A stretch of DNA of 64,000 bases from Clostridia bacterium. GTDB taxonomy: Bacteria; Bacillota; Clostridia; Oscillospirales; Acutalibacteraceae. A program made the translations under genes and the position numbers. The stretch is from assembly GCA_017435665.1 (NCBI GenBank), contig JAFSEP010000063.1, forward strand, positions 31,595 through 95,594. The letters are read 5' to 3'. The notes beneath the pieces were generated by a model, which was not told where the DNA came from, ran no database searches, and saw nothing but the letters and a program-made list of their open reading frames with translations. This document shows, piece after piece, positions 9,990 to 19,390 of this stretch. Within the stretch, counting starts at the first letter, position 1. Each line of letters begins with the position of its first letter.

Positions 9990-10391
9990 TCAAAAATCAT
10001 ATCCTGTTTTAAGTGTTGCTTCATAGGCTTCGCCGTCGGCTATTGCTACTGCCTCGATACCGGTACTGAGCATTTCACCGCCTTTTGTAAAGCACCACCA
10101 TTCCTCTTTTGCCGAGTCGATAGCTATGGCGTTTACTTCACTAACGAATAAGCCGAACTCACCTTCCGTTCCCTTTACGAGATTTTCCTGCTCAAGTGCA
10201 CCTCTGAGGTAGGCTTCATCTGTTCTGATTGTAAATTCCTGCTTGCTGTCTCCGTTGATTACCGTAAACGTTATTGTTTTACTGCCTTCCTCAGTATCCT
10301 GACCTGAGCCGAAAGCAAAATATCCCACTGCTGCCGCAACAGCTACAACAACAGCAACCAATATAACAATAATTTTCTTTCTGTCCTTCAT
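9990..10391 (-). CDS. Membrane-anchored DUF4430 (transcobalamin-like) protein
   Basis: This is a short exported protein of 133 aa. A lysine-rich N-terminus is followed by one hydrophobic segment (about residues 6-27) rich in valine and alanine, acting as a signal anchor or signal peptide. The rest matches the DUF4430/transcobalamin C-terminal-like fold, including YLRGALEQENLV, KEEWWCFTKGGE and IADGEAYEATL. The family is thought to bind ligands or take part in surface attachment; no ligand can be named here. The ATG at 10391 is preferred over an upstream TTG (10400) because GAGAGG lies 9 nt before it. It is 22 nt behind cysK and so is probably co-transcribed. Confidence 0.78.
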   Translation of the reverse strand: MKDRKKIIVILVAVVVAVAAAVGYFAFGSGQDTEEGSKTITFTVINGDSKQEFTIRTDEAYLRGALEQENLVKGTEGEFGLFVSEVNAIAIDSAKEEWWCFTKGGEMLSTGIEAVAIADGEAYEATLKTGYDF

Positions 10392-10413
10392 TTTAAACAA
10401 CCTCTCTTATAGC

Positions 10414-11337
10414 TTAATCAAACAAACCAGCTGACATATATCTTTCTCCCGAATCGGGAAGAAGTGCAACTATTGTCTTGTCCTTATATCCGTCAGTCTT
10501 TGCAATCTCTGTTGCAAGCCACATTGATGCACCTGAGGTTATACCCACAAGTATTCCCTCTTTTCTTGCAATCAGCTTTGCCATAGCATAAGCATCCTCC
10601 CACTTTACCGTGTAAACCTTATCTACAACATCAGGATTATAGGTTTCGGGAATGAAGTTCGCACCTATTCCCTGAAGCTTATGACCCGATGCTTTACCTT
10701 CGGTAATAAGAGGTGAATCGTAAGGCTCAAAGCCGATTATTCTGATATTAGTGTTCTTTTCTTTCAGGAACTTACCCGTACCGCTTATTGTTCCTCCGGT
10801 ACCTATACCTGCAACAAAGACATCAATATTTCCCTCGGTATCTTCCCATATTTCTGGGCCGGTTGAAAGAATATGCGACTGCGGATTATCCGGGTTATCG
10901 AACTGCGAAGGAATGAAACTACCCGGAATTTCTTCCTTCAGCTCATTTGCCTTTTTTATTGAACCGAGCATACCTTCTTCAGCACTTGTCAGCACAATCT
11001 CAGCTCCGTATGAAGCGAGAAGCTTCCTTCTTTCTATGCTCATTGTTTCGGGCATTGTAAAAATTGCCCTGTATCCCTTTGCGGCACAGATTGCGGCAAG
11101 ACCGATTCCCGTGTTACCGCTTGTAGGCTCAATAACCGTAGCACCGGGCTTCAGCAAGCCTTTTTCCTCGGCCTGTTCAATCATATTAAGGGCAACTCTG
11201 TCCTTAACACTTCCTGCGGGATTAAAGTATTCAAGCTTAGCAAGTATTCTTGCGGAAATACCTAGCTCTTTCTCAATATTTTTCAGCTCAAGTAAAGGTG
11301 TTTTACCTATGAGCTGGGGTAAGGATTCATAAATCAT
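10414..11337 (-). CDS. cysK: Cysteine synthase (O-acetylserine sulfhydrylase)
   Basis: This PLP enzyme makes cysteine from O-acetylserine and sulfide. The active-site lysine is K45 in NPAGSVKDRVA. The substrate-binding TSGNTGIGLA loop and the phosphate-binding GTGGTISG loop are present, and length (307 aa) is standard. The ATG at 11337 follows AAGGAG. Its first 11 nt overlap the end of the DUF2971 gene, so it is read as a distal gene of the tmcAL operon. It could instead be a cystathionine beta-synthase-like paralog, but no extra domains are present. Confidence 0.95.
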   Translation of the reverse strand: MIYESLPQLIGKTPLLELKNIEKELGISARILAKLEYFNPAGSVKDRVALNMIEQAEEKGLLKPGATVIEPTSGNTGIGLAAICAAKGYRAIFTMPETMSIERRKLLASYGAEIVLTSAEEGMLGSIKKANELKEEIPGSFIPSQFDNPDNPQSHILSTGPEIWEDTEGNIDVFVAGIGTGGTISGTGKFLKEKNTNIRIIGFEPYDSPLITEGKASGHKLQGIGANFIPETYNPDVVDKVYTVKWEDAYAMAKLIARKEGILVGITSGASMWLATEIAKTDGYKDKTIVALLPDSGERYMSAGLFD

Positions 11338-12193
11338 AAGGATTCTCCTTCATCTCAAAATCTATGGGGGTAAAACAATAACTGTTTCCATTATAACCAA
11401 ACTTTAAAATTTCAGGTTTGTTATTTAAAGAATCAATAAGTATTTTTATTGGTTTAATCAAATTCTCGTCAAATTTATGTCCAAGTATTATATACTCTAA
11501 ACAACCATCGATATTCATGTAAGTTTCATTCTCTGAGGTTTCTCTTAAAACCAACCGAAATTCATTTTCTGTTTTCCAATCTTTGTGCTTTGAAAAGAAG
11601 TATATTTTGTTATACTTTATAATTCTTTCCATTACAATTTCTTCCACTGTTTTGTTTAGTAATTCACTTGCAAAACCGGACTGTGCATAAGCATTTTCCT
11701 CTTCATTTAATAGTTGTACCAACGGTTCATATGATACATCACCATAAAAAGTTTGTTTGTCAGAAAAACTATTTTTGAAAATATCTATAATTCTTTCCTT
11801 ATTAAACGCCAAACAAACTCCTTGGTGATTGTTTGCATACTGAGCCCACATTCTTGGACGAGCATATCCTTTATTTGAATATAAACCATTTCCGATATAA
11901 GAATCAGCATCATCCTGAGAAAAACAAATTAATCTGACGTTTTGAGTGATTCTCTTTGAAATATCCTTTATTTTATTCAAATTATCCATAAAATAATCAG
12001 GCCCTATGCTTACATCGTCAATATATTGCATAACATGATATTTTGATTCTTCGGGATCATTGGTAGATAACAAATGAGAAAAACGCAAAGAATTTTGTGG
12101 TAAGATATATTTTATCAAGGTGTCAACTGAAGTATAATGATAAATCAGATCCCTAGTATCAAAAAACGGATTCATAAAACTATTTTTATCCAT
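11327..12193 (-). CDS. DUF2971 domain protein, coupled to the restriction enzyme gene
   Basis: This 288-aa protein has the DUF2971 pattern: an N-terminal YHYTSVDTLIKYIL block (residues 18-31), then RFSHLLSTNDPEE, a central LICFSQDDAD, and PRMWAQYANNHQGVCLAF (113-130). No enzymatic role is established for the family. Its ATG shares a base with the upstream gene's stop (TAATG at 12195-12191), and its 3' end overlaps cysK by 11 nt. Base composition is clearly more AT-rich than cysK and tmcAL, which suggests transfer. Strict coupling to the Type IIL-like enzyme suggests it is an accessory or companion defence gene; that is inference. Confidence 0.78.
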   Translation of the reverse strand: MDKNSFMNPFFDTRDLIYHYTSVDTLIKYILPQNSLRFSHLLSTNDPEESKYHVMQYIDDVSIGPDYFMDNLNKIKDISKRITQNVRLICFSQDDADSYIGNGLYSNKGYARPRMWAQYANNHQGVCLAFNKERIIDIFKNSFSDKQTFYGDVSYEPLVQLLNEEENAYAQSGFASELLNKTVEEIVMERIIKYNKIYFFSKHKDWKTENEFRLVLRETSENETYMNIDGCLEYIILGHKFDENLIKPIKILIDSLNNKPEILKFGYNGNSYCFTPIDFEMKENPYDL

Positions 12194-14949
12194 TATTCCA
12201 CCAACTCCTTATACATCCTCATAAGCTCTGCCACACACTCTGATTCGGTGTTGAGCTTACCCCAAAAGCCGTAAGCCTGCATAACTGCTTTATCGTTTGC
12301 CTGATGTGCTTTGCGGAGCTCAACAGGCATTGTAAGCTCATCATAAAGGTCGGCAAGAGAGCAATCAGGATAAAGAGCTCTTGCATCAAGGATTGCTTGT
12401 GCTGTCTGTTCTATCTTGGCTTTCTGCTCATCTGTTGGTGTCGGCCAAGGGAAGTTGTTATAAACTATATTTTTAGAATATCTATAACTTGGACCATAAT
12501 ATCCACAAGTCGAACGCATCCACGCCATATGAACATTTGAAGTCAGTACACCGAAATGATATATTTGACCTTGAGGGATTATCTTAACTAGATTACTGCA
12601 AATTACATCCGGTGTTAAAAATCCCATTGGTACATATCTTCTCGTTGAAATGGTTGCTTCTGGAATGACAATGTAACTATTATCAGGAAAGACTTCTGTT
12701 TGAAATCTTGTAGGCGAATCTGCAAGTTTCAAAGTAGACTTTCTTTTGCTAGAAAGCCTAAATTCTCTTACCGATTTAACCCTTTCCAAACACATTGGCA
12801 TTTCACGTAATTCTTTGGGAGAACAATCACCTAACCAAAGACAGAACCTTTTTTTGTTATATAAAAACTCGTTTGCTCCACACCAAGGGTAAAACAGTTT
12901 TTTTGATTTGGGCTCGCTTGCAACGAAGCTTACCATTTCTTCTTCACTAAACAGGTAGAATCCGCCATCGATTGGTTGGTTTCCTATTCCAATTTCAGGT
13001 ACTTGGCATATTGGCCTTGTTCTACTTTCGACGAAAACATCATCAGCATCTACTAAATATGCATTTATATTTACAACTGATTTAATTGCTCCTTTTTCGT
13101 ATATATGCTTGGATGATATATCGTATGAAGCAAAACCTACAATAACACAATATACCAATGCTTTTTCGGTAGCTTCATTTCCCCACTTGAAAGTTCTGCG
13201 TGCAAAATGAATTTTAATTTTAAATTTTTCGTACAATGGTTTCCATACCGCAGCAACCTGCTCACCTTGAGTAATGGAATTGGTAGACACAAAAGCAACT
13301 TTGATTTTTGAATTCATAATAAATTCTGCTGCCTTATAGAACCAGCCTGATACATAATCTATAACGCCACTATTCTTGCTGTTTGAATATACATTTGCTA
13401 TTTCTTCTCTTTGCTCAGCAGACATAAATTTCGAACCAACAAACGGAGGATTACCCATAATATAATTGAGCTTGTCCTTTGGTACAACAGTTTCCCAATC
13501 AATACGCAGAGCGTTACCCTCAACGATATTTGCATAAGACTTAAGAGGCAGGAAATCAAGGTTCATATGAATGATGTTTTCTGTTTCCTTCATCATCTGA
13601 CTTTCAGCAATCCAAAGAGCAGTCTTGGCAACAGTAACGGCAAAATCATTAATCTCAATTCCATAAAACTGACCGATAGAAACCTCAATAACATTACCGA
13701 AGTCAAGTGAAATCTGTCCGTTAAAGGTTGCTTCAAGAGCTTCATTTTCAAGGCGACGAAGTGAAATATATGTTTCAGTCAGAAAGTTACCGCTACCGCA
13801 GGCAGGGTCAAAGAAGGTAAGTGAGCCTAACTTCTTCCTAAACTGTGTAATCTTGGTTTCTCTTGTCTTGGCAACCTTGATTTCTTTGATTTCAGCTAAT
13901 TCCTCACGAAGCTCATCAAGGAAAAGAGGGTCAATAACCTTGTGAATGTTTTCAATAGAGGTATAGTGCATACCGCCACTACGACGGGTTTCAGGGTTGA
14001 GAGTACTCTCAAATACAGCACCGAAAATAGTGGGACTGATAGCAGACCAGTCAAAATCCTCACTTGCCTTGCGCAAAAGCAAATCACGGATATTATCATT
14101 CATCTGCGGGATCTCAATATTTTCATCAGCAAAAAGACCGCCGTTTACATAGGGGAATGAAGCAAGCATTTCTTCCTCATATGGGTCACGGTCCTCCGGC
14201 TTGGTATCAAGAATTTTGAACAGCTCAATAAGAGCCTTTCTCATATCCTTACTGGAAAAAGACTTGATGTAATTATGAAACTTGTTGTGACCGCCAAAGA
14301 TACCTGCATCCTCTGCGTACAGACAGAAAACAAGGCGTACACAAAGCATATTAAGGCTTTGAAGTGAGCGAGGGTTAGTCTTGTCTATGTACTGCTTTAA
14401 AATCTCATCATAAAGTATGCCGACAAGATTGCCAGCCTGAATGGACACTTCCATTTCACGCTTGATGTTTTCATCACCTGTATCAGTAAGAAACTGCAAA
14501 CGGTAATACTCTTTCTCTAAATCTTTGAGCAAAATCTGTTCAGGCTCACCGTTAGGCTTTTCCATATCGTAAACAAGAAACTCTTCAAAATTACAGGTGA
14601 CAATCCAACGGGGTCTCTGCGAATAAGGCAGAACAGCAGAATATCTCTGAGCCTGCTGAAAAGGTGTGAGAAGTGAACCGTCAGACTGACGTATAGCCTT
14701 TCTTAAATCCTTGCCTCTTCCTTTCTGTTCGATAAGCACATGAGTGGCGGCAATATGACCGTCTATAAAGCTTGTGTGGTCGAGCTTGACCTGTTCTTCA
14801 AAGGTTATCAACTTTTCAGGCTGTTCAACACCATAAACATCACGAAGAAGTGAGAGCCAGAATGGTTGGCTTTCACCTTTCTCATAACCTTTATCTTTCC
14901 AATACGCCGCAAACTCTTTGGCGGCTAAACGCATTTCGTTGTCTTTCAT
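12193..14949 (-). CDS. MmeI-like Type IIL restriction-modification fusion protein
   Basis: This is a single-chain restriction endonuclease and adenine methyltransferase of the MmeI (Type IIL) type. At 918 aa it is almost exactly MmeI length. The order fits as follows. An N-terminal PD-(D/E)XK nuclease has D63 and E74-Q-K76 followed by GRGKDLRKA. A helical linker spans about 160-310. The methyltransferase has SAM motif I DPACGSGNFL (381-390) and catalytic NPPF (500-503). A target-recognition domain spans about 620-820 and a helical C-terminus follows. In this family one DNA strand is methylated and no separate methyltransferase is needed. It starts 31 nt after tmcAL and is translationally coupled to DUF2971. 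The recognition site cannot be predicted. Confidence 0.9.
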   Translation of the reverse strand: MKDNEMRLAAKEFAAYWKDKGYEKGESQPFWLSLLRDVYGVEQPEKLITFEEQVKLDHTSFIDGHIAATHVLIEQKGRGKDLRKAIRQSDGSLLTPFQQAQRYSAVLPYSQRPRWIVTCNFEEFLVYDMEKPNGEPEQILLKDLEKEYYRLQFLTDTGDENIKREMEVSIQAGNLVGILYDEILKQYIDKTNPRSLQSLNMLCVRLVFCLYAEDAGIFGGHNKFHNYIKSFSSKDMRKALIELFKILDTKPEDRDPYEEEMLASFPYVNGGLFADENIEIPQMNDNIRDLLLRKASEDFDWSAISPTIFGAVFESTLNPETRRSGGMHYTSIENIHKVIDPLFLDELREELAEIKEIKVAKTRETKITQFRKKLGSLTFFDPACGSGNFLTETYISLRRLENEALEATFNGQISLDFGNVIEVSIGQFYGIEINDFAVTVAKTALWIAESQMMKETENIIHMNLDFLPLKSYANIVEGNALRIDWETVVPKDKLNYIMGNPPFVGSKFMSAEQREEIANVYSNSKNSGVIDYVSGWFYKAAEFIMNSKIKVAFVSTNSITQGEQVAAVWKPLYEKFKIKIHFARRTFKWGNEATEKALVYCVIVGFASYDISSKHIYEKGAIKSVVNINAYLVDADDVFVESRTRPICQVPEIGIGNQPIDGGFYLFSEEEMVSFVASEPKSKKLFYPWCGANEFLYNKKRFCLWLGDCSPKELREMPMCLERVKSVREFRLSSKRKSTLKLADSPTRFQTEVFPDNSYIVIPEATISTRRYVPMGFLTPDVICSNLVKIIPQGQIYHFGVLTSNVHMAWMRSTCGYYGPSYRYSKNIVYNNFPWPTPTDEQKAKIEQTAQAILDARALYPDCSLADLYDELTMPVELRKAHQANDKAVMQAYGFWGKLNTESECVAELMRMYKELVE

Positions 14950-14980
14950 ATTTCTACACTCCGAATTATATTATTCACAT

Positions 14981-16147
14981 TCACACTACCTCAAACTTAT
15001 GCTCTCTGTTATACCCGCATTTTCTGACTTTGGGCAAGGTCAGACCGAACTGGTCGTCACATTTGTCCGTAAATCTATAAAGCGTCTTATCGGCATCTTC
15101 GAGATTTTCACTTTCGCTATGCTTTGTAATAACTGTAATGACCGAATTTTCCTTGATTTTCTTTATAATTTCTATGCCTTTTCCGTTACAGGCAAGAACA
15201 TTGATATAATCGGGAATTTCCTTTTGCATTTCTTTTGTCACACCGAGAAAAGCACAAAGGATGATTCTTCTTATTTTTGCATTTGTGTATCTCTTTGTCA
15301 AAACGAGGTTGTGAAGCTCCTCAAGACTTGTTGCCTGAGAAATCGCTTTTTCAAGGCGGTATTCAAGTCCTTCATTCACATCGGCAACCTCAGACAAATC
15401 ATCGGCAGTCATTGAACGGAGTTTGGACAAAATTGCAAGCTCGATTTTAGAAATATCTGAGGGCATTTCACCGTTTTCCTGAGCTGACTTCAGAATTTCT
15501 AAGGTATTGTCAGGTACATATCGACCTATATCCTTACCTGATTTTATTCCCGACCTTACAGCAGATGCTGAAAGAAAACTTCCGGAAGCCTCATTACTGT
15601 CATGGTCAACGCCCTTTCTCATAACAGCGCAGGGCAAAATATCGCTGTTTACAGCCTTCAACTGTTTCATATACTCAAGAGCAAGAACGTTGTTCGGCTT
15701 ATCGGCAACAGGATTGTTCAACGCCATTGAAAATGCGGTAGGATAGGATAAGCCTTCCTTGAGATATTCTTTGATTTTCGCTTCAAACTCTGCTGTTTCT
15801 GATTCTTTAAGGCAGTTTTTAAGCTCGTCTATATCACTTTCGCTGCCGAAATAAAGGCGGTCAATGCAACCGAGTTTATCAAGAAGACCGACTGAGCCTC
15901 TTGCAAAGGTTTCAGCCGTACCCACGGCATAAGGTAACGGAAGCTCTATTATCAGGTCAGCACCGTTTCTTACAGCAGCTTCTGCTCTTAGGTATTTATC
16001 ACAGACAGCAGCCTCCCCTCTTTGCACAAAATTGCCACTCATAATACCGATTACGTGAGTGGAGCCGTCTTTGTGCATACAATCAAGCATATATCGGTGA
16101 CCGTTGTGGAAGGGATTATATTCGCATACCACACCTGAAATAACCAT
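14981..16147 (-). CDS. tmcAL: tRNA(Met) cytidine acetate ligase
   Basis: TmcAL (formerly YlbM, nucleotidyltransferase-like) acetylates the wobble cytidine of elongator tRNA-Met using acetate and ATP. The N-terminal GVVCEYNPFHNGHRYML carries the HxGH nucleotidylyltransferase motif. SGNFVQRGEAAV and the FGSESD block are characteristic, and length is typical. The ATG at 16147 is chosen over the one at 16156 because the AAAGGA site is 10 nt from the former and almost touches the latter, giving 388 aa. It is divergent from ackA, whose product uses the same substrate, acetate, and leads the operon containing the R-M module and cysK. Confidence 0.9.
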   Translation of the reverse strand: MVISGVVCEYNPFHNGHRYMLDCMHKDGSTHVIGIMSGNFVQRGEAAVCDKYLRAEAAVRNGADLIIELPLPYAVGTAETFARGSVGLLDKLGCIDRLYFGSESDIDELKNCLKESETAEFEAKIKEYLKEGLSYPTAFSMALNNPVADKPNNVLALEYMKQLKAVNSDILPCAVMRKGVDHDSNEASGSFLSASAVRSGIKSGKDIGRYVPDNTLEILKSAQENGEMPSDISKIELAILSKLRSMTADDLSEVADVNEGLEYRLEKAISQATSLEELHNLVLTKRYTNAKIRRIILCAFLGVTKEMQKEIPDYINVLACNGKGIEIIKKIKENSVITVITKHSESENLEDADKTLYRFTDKCDDQFGLTLPKVRKCGYNREHKFEVV

Positions 16148-16183
16148 TTTCAGCATTTCCTTTCAAAAATCGTAAAAATTCTC

Positions 16184-16212
16184 TTGCATTAAGACTTTAT
16201 ATTTATTATAAT
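16184..16212 (+). promoter_or_regulatory. Predicted sigma-A promoter of ackA
   Basis: TTGCAT (16184-16189), a 17-nt spacer and TATAAT (16207-16212) lie about 50 nt upstream of ackA. Confidence 0.8.
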
Positions 16213-16265
16213 ATAACAGTTATGATAATTCATCAAGTAATTTTTAATTTTCGGAGGAAAAAATA

Positions 16266-17468
16266 ATGAAAATTCTCGTTATTAATGCCGGCAGTTCATC
16301 TTTGAAGTATCAGCTTATCGATATGTCAAATGATGCTCTCCTTGCAAAGGGTATCTGCGAACAGATCGGTGATGCAAATGCTGCCTTTACACACAAGGTT
16401 CCTGCTGACGAAAGCAAAAATATCAAGGGTGCTCCCCACGCAATGGCTGACCACAGCGAAGCAATCCAGCTTGTTCTTGACACTCTTGTAAGTGCTGAAA
16501 ACGGCGTTATTGCTTCAATGGACGAAATCAGCGCAGTAGGTCACAGAGTTCTCCACGGTGCAGAAGAATTCTCAGGCTCAGTTCTTGTTACAGAGCCCGT
16601 TAAGGAAGCAATCAGAAAGTGCTTCAAATTCGGTCCTCTTCACAACCCTGCTAACCTTAAAGGTATTGAGGCTTGCGAAAAGATTATGACAGTTCCTCAG
16701 GTTGCTGTTTTTGATACAGGCTTCCACGCAACAATGCCCGACTATGCATATATGTATGCTCTCCCCTATGAATTCTACGAGGAAGACGGCATCCGCCGCT
16801 ACGGCTTCCACGGCACATCACACCGTTATGTAAGCATGAGAGCAATCGATATGCTCGGTAAGGGTGCCGAAGGCACAAAGATTGTTACCTGCCACCTTGG
16901 TAACGGTTCATCAATCTCTGCTGTTATGGACGGCAAGTGCTATGATACAACAATGGGTCTTACTCCCCTTGAAGGTATTATGATGGGTACAAGATGCGGT
17001 TCAATTGACCCTGCTATCGTAACAACCATTATGCAGGACAAGGGCCTCACACCGGCTGAAATGGATTCACTTATGAACAAAAAGAGTGGTATGCTCGGTC
17101 TTACAGGCACAAGCGATAACCGTACAATCGAGCAGAGAGCTAAGGAAGGCGATCCGAAAGCAAAGCTTGTTGAGTCAATGCTCTGCCACCAGCTCACCAA
17201 GTATATCGGCGGCTTTGCTGCTGCAATGGGCGGTGTTGATGCTGTTGTATTCACCGGCGGTATCGGTGAAAACAATCCTCAGTACAGAACAAGAGTTGCT
17301 GAAAAGCTTGGCTTCCTCGGAACAACAATTGACGAAGAAAAGAACGCAATCCGTGGTGAAGAAATTGATATTTCAACTCCCGATTCAAAGGTTAAGCTTC
17401 TTGTTATTCCCACAAACGAAGAGCTTATGATTGCAAAGGATACTTACGAAATCGTTTCAAAGATGTAA
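16266..17468 (+). CDS. ackA: Acetate kinase
   Basis: This enzyme interconverts acetyl phosphate plus ADP with acetate plus ATP, the ATP-yielding end of acetate fermentation. The signature sequences are NAGSSSLKYQLID at the N-terminus, RYGFHGTSHRYVS, CHLGNGSSISAV and FTGGIGENNP. Length (400 aa) is exactly typical. GGAGG precedes the ATG, and a consensus promoter and a strong terminator make it a single-gene unit. No phosphotransacetylase gene lies beside it. Its codon choice looks more biased than that of its neighbours, as expected for a highly expressed gene. Confidence 0.98.
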   Translation: MKILVINAGSSSLKYQLIDMSNDALLAKGICEQIGDANAAFTHKVPADESKNIKGAPHAMADHSEAIQLVLDTLVSAENGVIASMDEISAVGHRVLHGAEEFSGSVLVTEPVKEAIRKCFKFGPLHNPANLKGIEACEKIMTVPQVAVFDTGFHATMPDYAYMYALPYEFYEEDGIRRYGFHGTSHRYVSMRAIDMLGKGAEGTKIVTCHLGNGSSISAVMDGKCYDTTMGLTPLEGIMMGTRCGSIDPAIVTTIMQDKGLTPAEMDSLMNKKSGMLGLTGTSDNRTIEQRAKEGDPKAKLVESMLCHQLTKYIGGFAAAMGGVDAVVFTGGIGENNPQYRTRVAEKLGFLGTTIDEEKNAIRGEEIDISTPDSKVKLLVIPTNEELMIAKDTYEIVSKM

Positions 17469-17482
17469 TCAGTAAAAAACTA

Positions 17483-17516
17483 ATGCCGTCGGTCTCGCCG
17501 ACGGCATATTTTTTGT
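17483..17516. terminator. Bidirectional terminator for ackA and pgsA
   Basis: ATGCCGTCGG (17483-17492) pairs with CCGACGGCAT (17498-17507). It is followed by ATTTTTTG on the plus strand and TAGTTTTTTAC on the minus strand. Confidence 0.9.
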
Positions 17517-17523
17517 TGATTTT

Positions 17524-18060
17524 TCACTTTGTTCCCGTTGTGATAACTGCCTTATTCTTTATAAAATAATCAATCATTGAAACCATTGTAAGAGCAAGAG
17601 CAACATACATAACAACAGTTTCAAGAACAGCGAGCTTTTCTATATTCAGAAGCATTATGATTATCATTGTCATCTGCGAAATTGTCTTTGACTTGCCCCA
17701 CCAGGTGGCAGCAATCTTCACTCCGTTATCGGCGGCAACAAGTCTGACACCGCTGACAACGAATTCTCTTGCAATAATCGCAATAGATATCCAAGCAGGA
17801 ATCTTGCCGGTGGAGGTAAGACACACAAGTGCCGAGCATACCAACAGTTTATCTGCAATAGGATCCATAAACTTACCGAAATCGGTTATCATATCATATT
17901 TTCTTGCAATGGTTCCGTCAAGCTTGTCCGTAATTGTAGCAATACAAAAAACAACAAAAGCAATGATTTTATTATACGGAGTAAAATCTGTTTCCATAAA
18001 CAGAACAAAAATCGGAACAAGTATTACTCTGAACACAGTAAGCTTATTTGCAATATTCAT
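17524..18060 (-). CDS. pgsA: CDP-diacylglycerol-glycerol-3-phosphate 3-phosphatidyltransferase
   Basis: This membrane enzyme makes phosphatidylglycerophosphate, the first committed step to phosphatidylglycerol. The CDP-alcohol phosphatidyltransferase motif is complete: D45, D48-G, A52-R53, G62, D66 and D70. Several hydrophobic segments surround it, with KNK at the C-terminus. At 178 aa it matches Firmicutes PgsA. The ATG at 18060 has a GAGG site. It converges with ackA on a shared terminator. A related CDP-alcohol transferase with another head group is possible but less likely. Confidence 0.92.
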   Translation of the reverse strand: MNIANKLTVFRVILVPIFVLFMETDFTPYNKIIAFVVFCIATITDKLDGTIARKYDMITDFGKFMDPIADKLLVCSALVCLTSTGKIPAWISIAIIAREFVVSGVRLVAADNGVKIAATWWGKSKTISQMTMIIIMLLNIEKLAVLETVVMYVALALTMVSMIDYFIKNKAVITTGTK

Positions 18061-18154
18061 TATTTACCTCACAAATATGTATAATCTGCTTTTTGCAGTC
18101 AAGTGATTATAGCACATCTCTATTGTCGGGTATGTGTCTTTTTTGTAACAAAAT

Positions 18155-18187
18155 AAAAAATCCTACGCATATTTCAGCGTAGGATTT
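18155..18187 (-). terminator. Terminator of the XRE gene; copy 1 of a 32-bp direct repeat
   Basis: AATCCTACGC pairs with GCGTAGGATT around an 8-nt loop. On the minus strand it runs into ATTTTTTATTTTG. Bases 18155-18186 are identical to 19391-19422. Confidence 0.85.
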
Positions 18188-18199
18188 AAAGCAATTATA

Positions 18200-19276
18200 T
18201 CAAGAAAGCATTTCTATTATTTTTCTGAATTCATCGGTATTCTTAAATTCATCTGATAGCGGATATCTCTCCGTCATAAGACTTTTAATCTGACTTTTGG
18301 CAACATAATTACTGCCAAGGCACTGCTTATCAAATTTCTTTCCTTCAAACAGCGTAGAGTGCAAAACGGTGATTCTGTCAAGTGCATCAAATTTATCTGC
18401 CAGCTCCGCACATTTTCTGAGGTTTAGCAAAGATTTTTCAATATCACCATTCTTGAAATAGAAATGACCCAGATGCCCGTGGCAATACATTATTTTTCTC
18501 CACATACGGCTGTAATTACCGTCGTCATAAAGAAAATTTAAGTTGTCAATTATTCTTTCAAGAATTTCAATCTTGTACTCAAGAGAAAATCTTTCATCCC
18601 AAAAATAATAATGGTCAAGGGTATTTTCAAGCAAAAATACTTCTTCCTCAATAGCCTCTCTTATCACCTCATCACGTTCAGGGTGGTCAGCAGGATAGCT
18701 GAAACAATACATTTCCCGCCCGTCTCGCATTCTCGGCATTTCTTTGATGATTTTCTCACAATCGTCAAATGTAAAGACACTGTCATCTCTTTTAGAAAGT
18801 AGTTCATAAAAATGAATGTAGTACCTTTTTGCGCAAATGCGTATTGAATCAACGGTGCAGTTCTGTTGTATATTTTCGTAAATAGAAAGTATTTTTGAAG
18901 CATTATCGTCAATTTTGTTGTAAAACACAAGAAAACCCATATATCTTAACTGAATTCGAAAATCATTAGGATACTTTTCAATTAATTCATAGGTCTGTTC
19001 CTCGATTAATCTGTCATCAGTAAGATTATCATATTCTCTTATTCTTTTTCTGATTTCTTCTTCGTTTTTGGCTTTGTTTATGCCAAGCAAATCATCAATG
19101 CTCACATTAAAATATGAAGCAATATCAGGAAGCATGGTTATATCGGGATAGGTATCTCCTCTCTCCCATTTACTTATTGATTGAAAGGAAACGCCCAAAA
19201 ATTCCGCCAATTTTTCCTGAGTTAGCTTCTTTCCAAGCCTGAGTTCTTTTAATTTTTCACCGAAATATATATTCAT
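18200..19276 (-). CDS. XRE-family helix-turn-helix regulator with helical C-terminal domain
   Basis: This is a DNA-binding regulator. Residues about 6-65 form a classical Cro/CI-type HTH (LTQEKLAEFLGVSFQSISKW, then PDITMLPDIASYFNVSIDDLLG). The remaining about 290 residues are helical and TPR-like, probably a sensing or dimerisation region. The ATG at 19276 is preferred over a GTG at 19285, since GAGG lies 8 nt before it, giving 358 aa. The gene stands alone between two identical terminator hairpins (18155 and 19391), unlike its neighbours, which suggests insertion as a cassette. Target genes are unknown. Confidence 0.88.
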   Translation of the reverse strand: MNIYFGEKLKELRLGKKLTQEKLAEFLGVSFQSISKWERGDTYPDITMLPDIASYFNVSIDDLLGINKAKNEEEIRKRIREYDNLTDDRLIEEQTYELIEKYPNDFRIQLRYMGFLVFYNKIDDNASKILSIYENIQQNCTVDSIRICAKRYYIHFYELLSKRDDSVFTFDDCEKIIKEMPRMRDGREMYCFSYPADHPERDEVIREAIEEEVFLLENTLDHYYFWDERFSLEYKIEILERIIDNLNFLYDDGNYSRMWRKIMYCHGHLGHFYFKNGDIEKSLLNLRKCAELADKFDALDRITVLHSTLFEGKKFDKQCLGSNYVAKSQIKSLMTERYPLSDEFKNTDEFRKIIEMLS

Positions 19277-19390
19277 ATCAGTCACCTCGAAAAAAATATT
19301 CAGCGCTGTACTTATATAATATCTCTGATTTGTTTAAAAAGCAATAACTCGTTTAGCGAGAAAAATTCTCTCGACAAGAGAAAAAACGCA

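Noticed and set aside
10751-11332. Plus-strand open frame of 193 codons opposite cysK
   Set aside because: It is a mirror of the cysK coding strand; cysK has full active-site motifs.
14918-15415. Plus-strand open frame of 165 codons opposite tmcAL
   Set aside because: It is antisense to a conserved gene, with no recognisable protein features.
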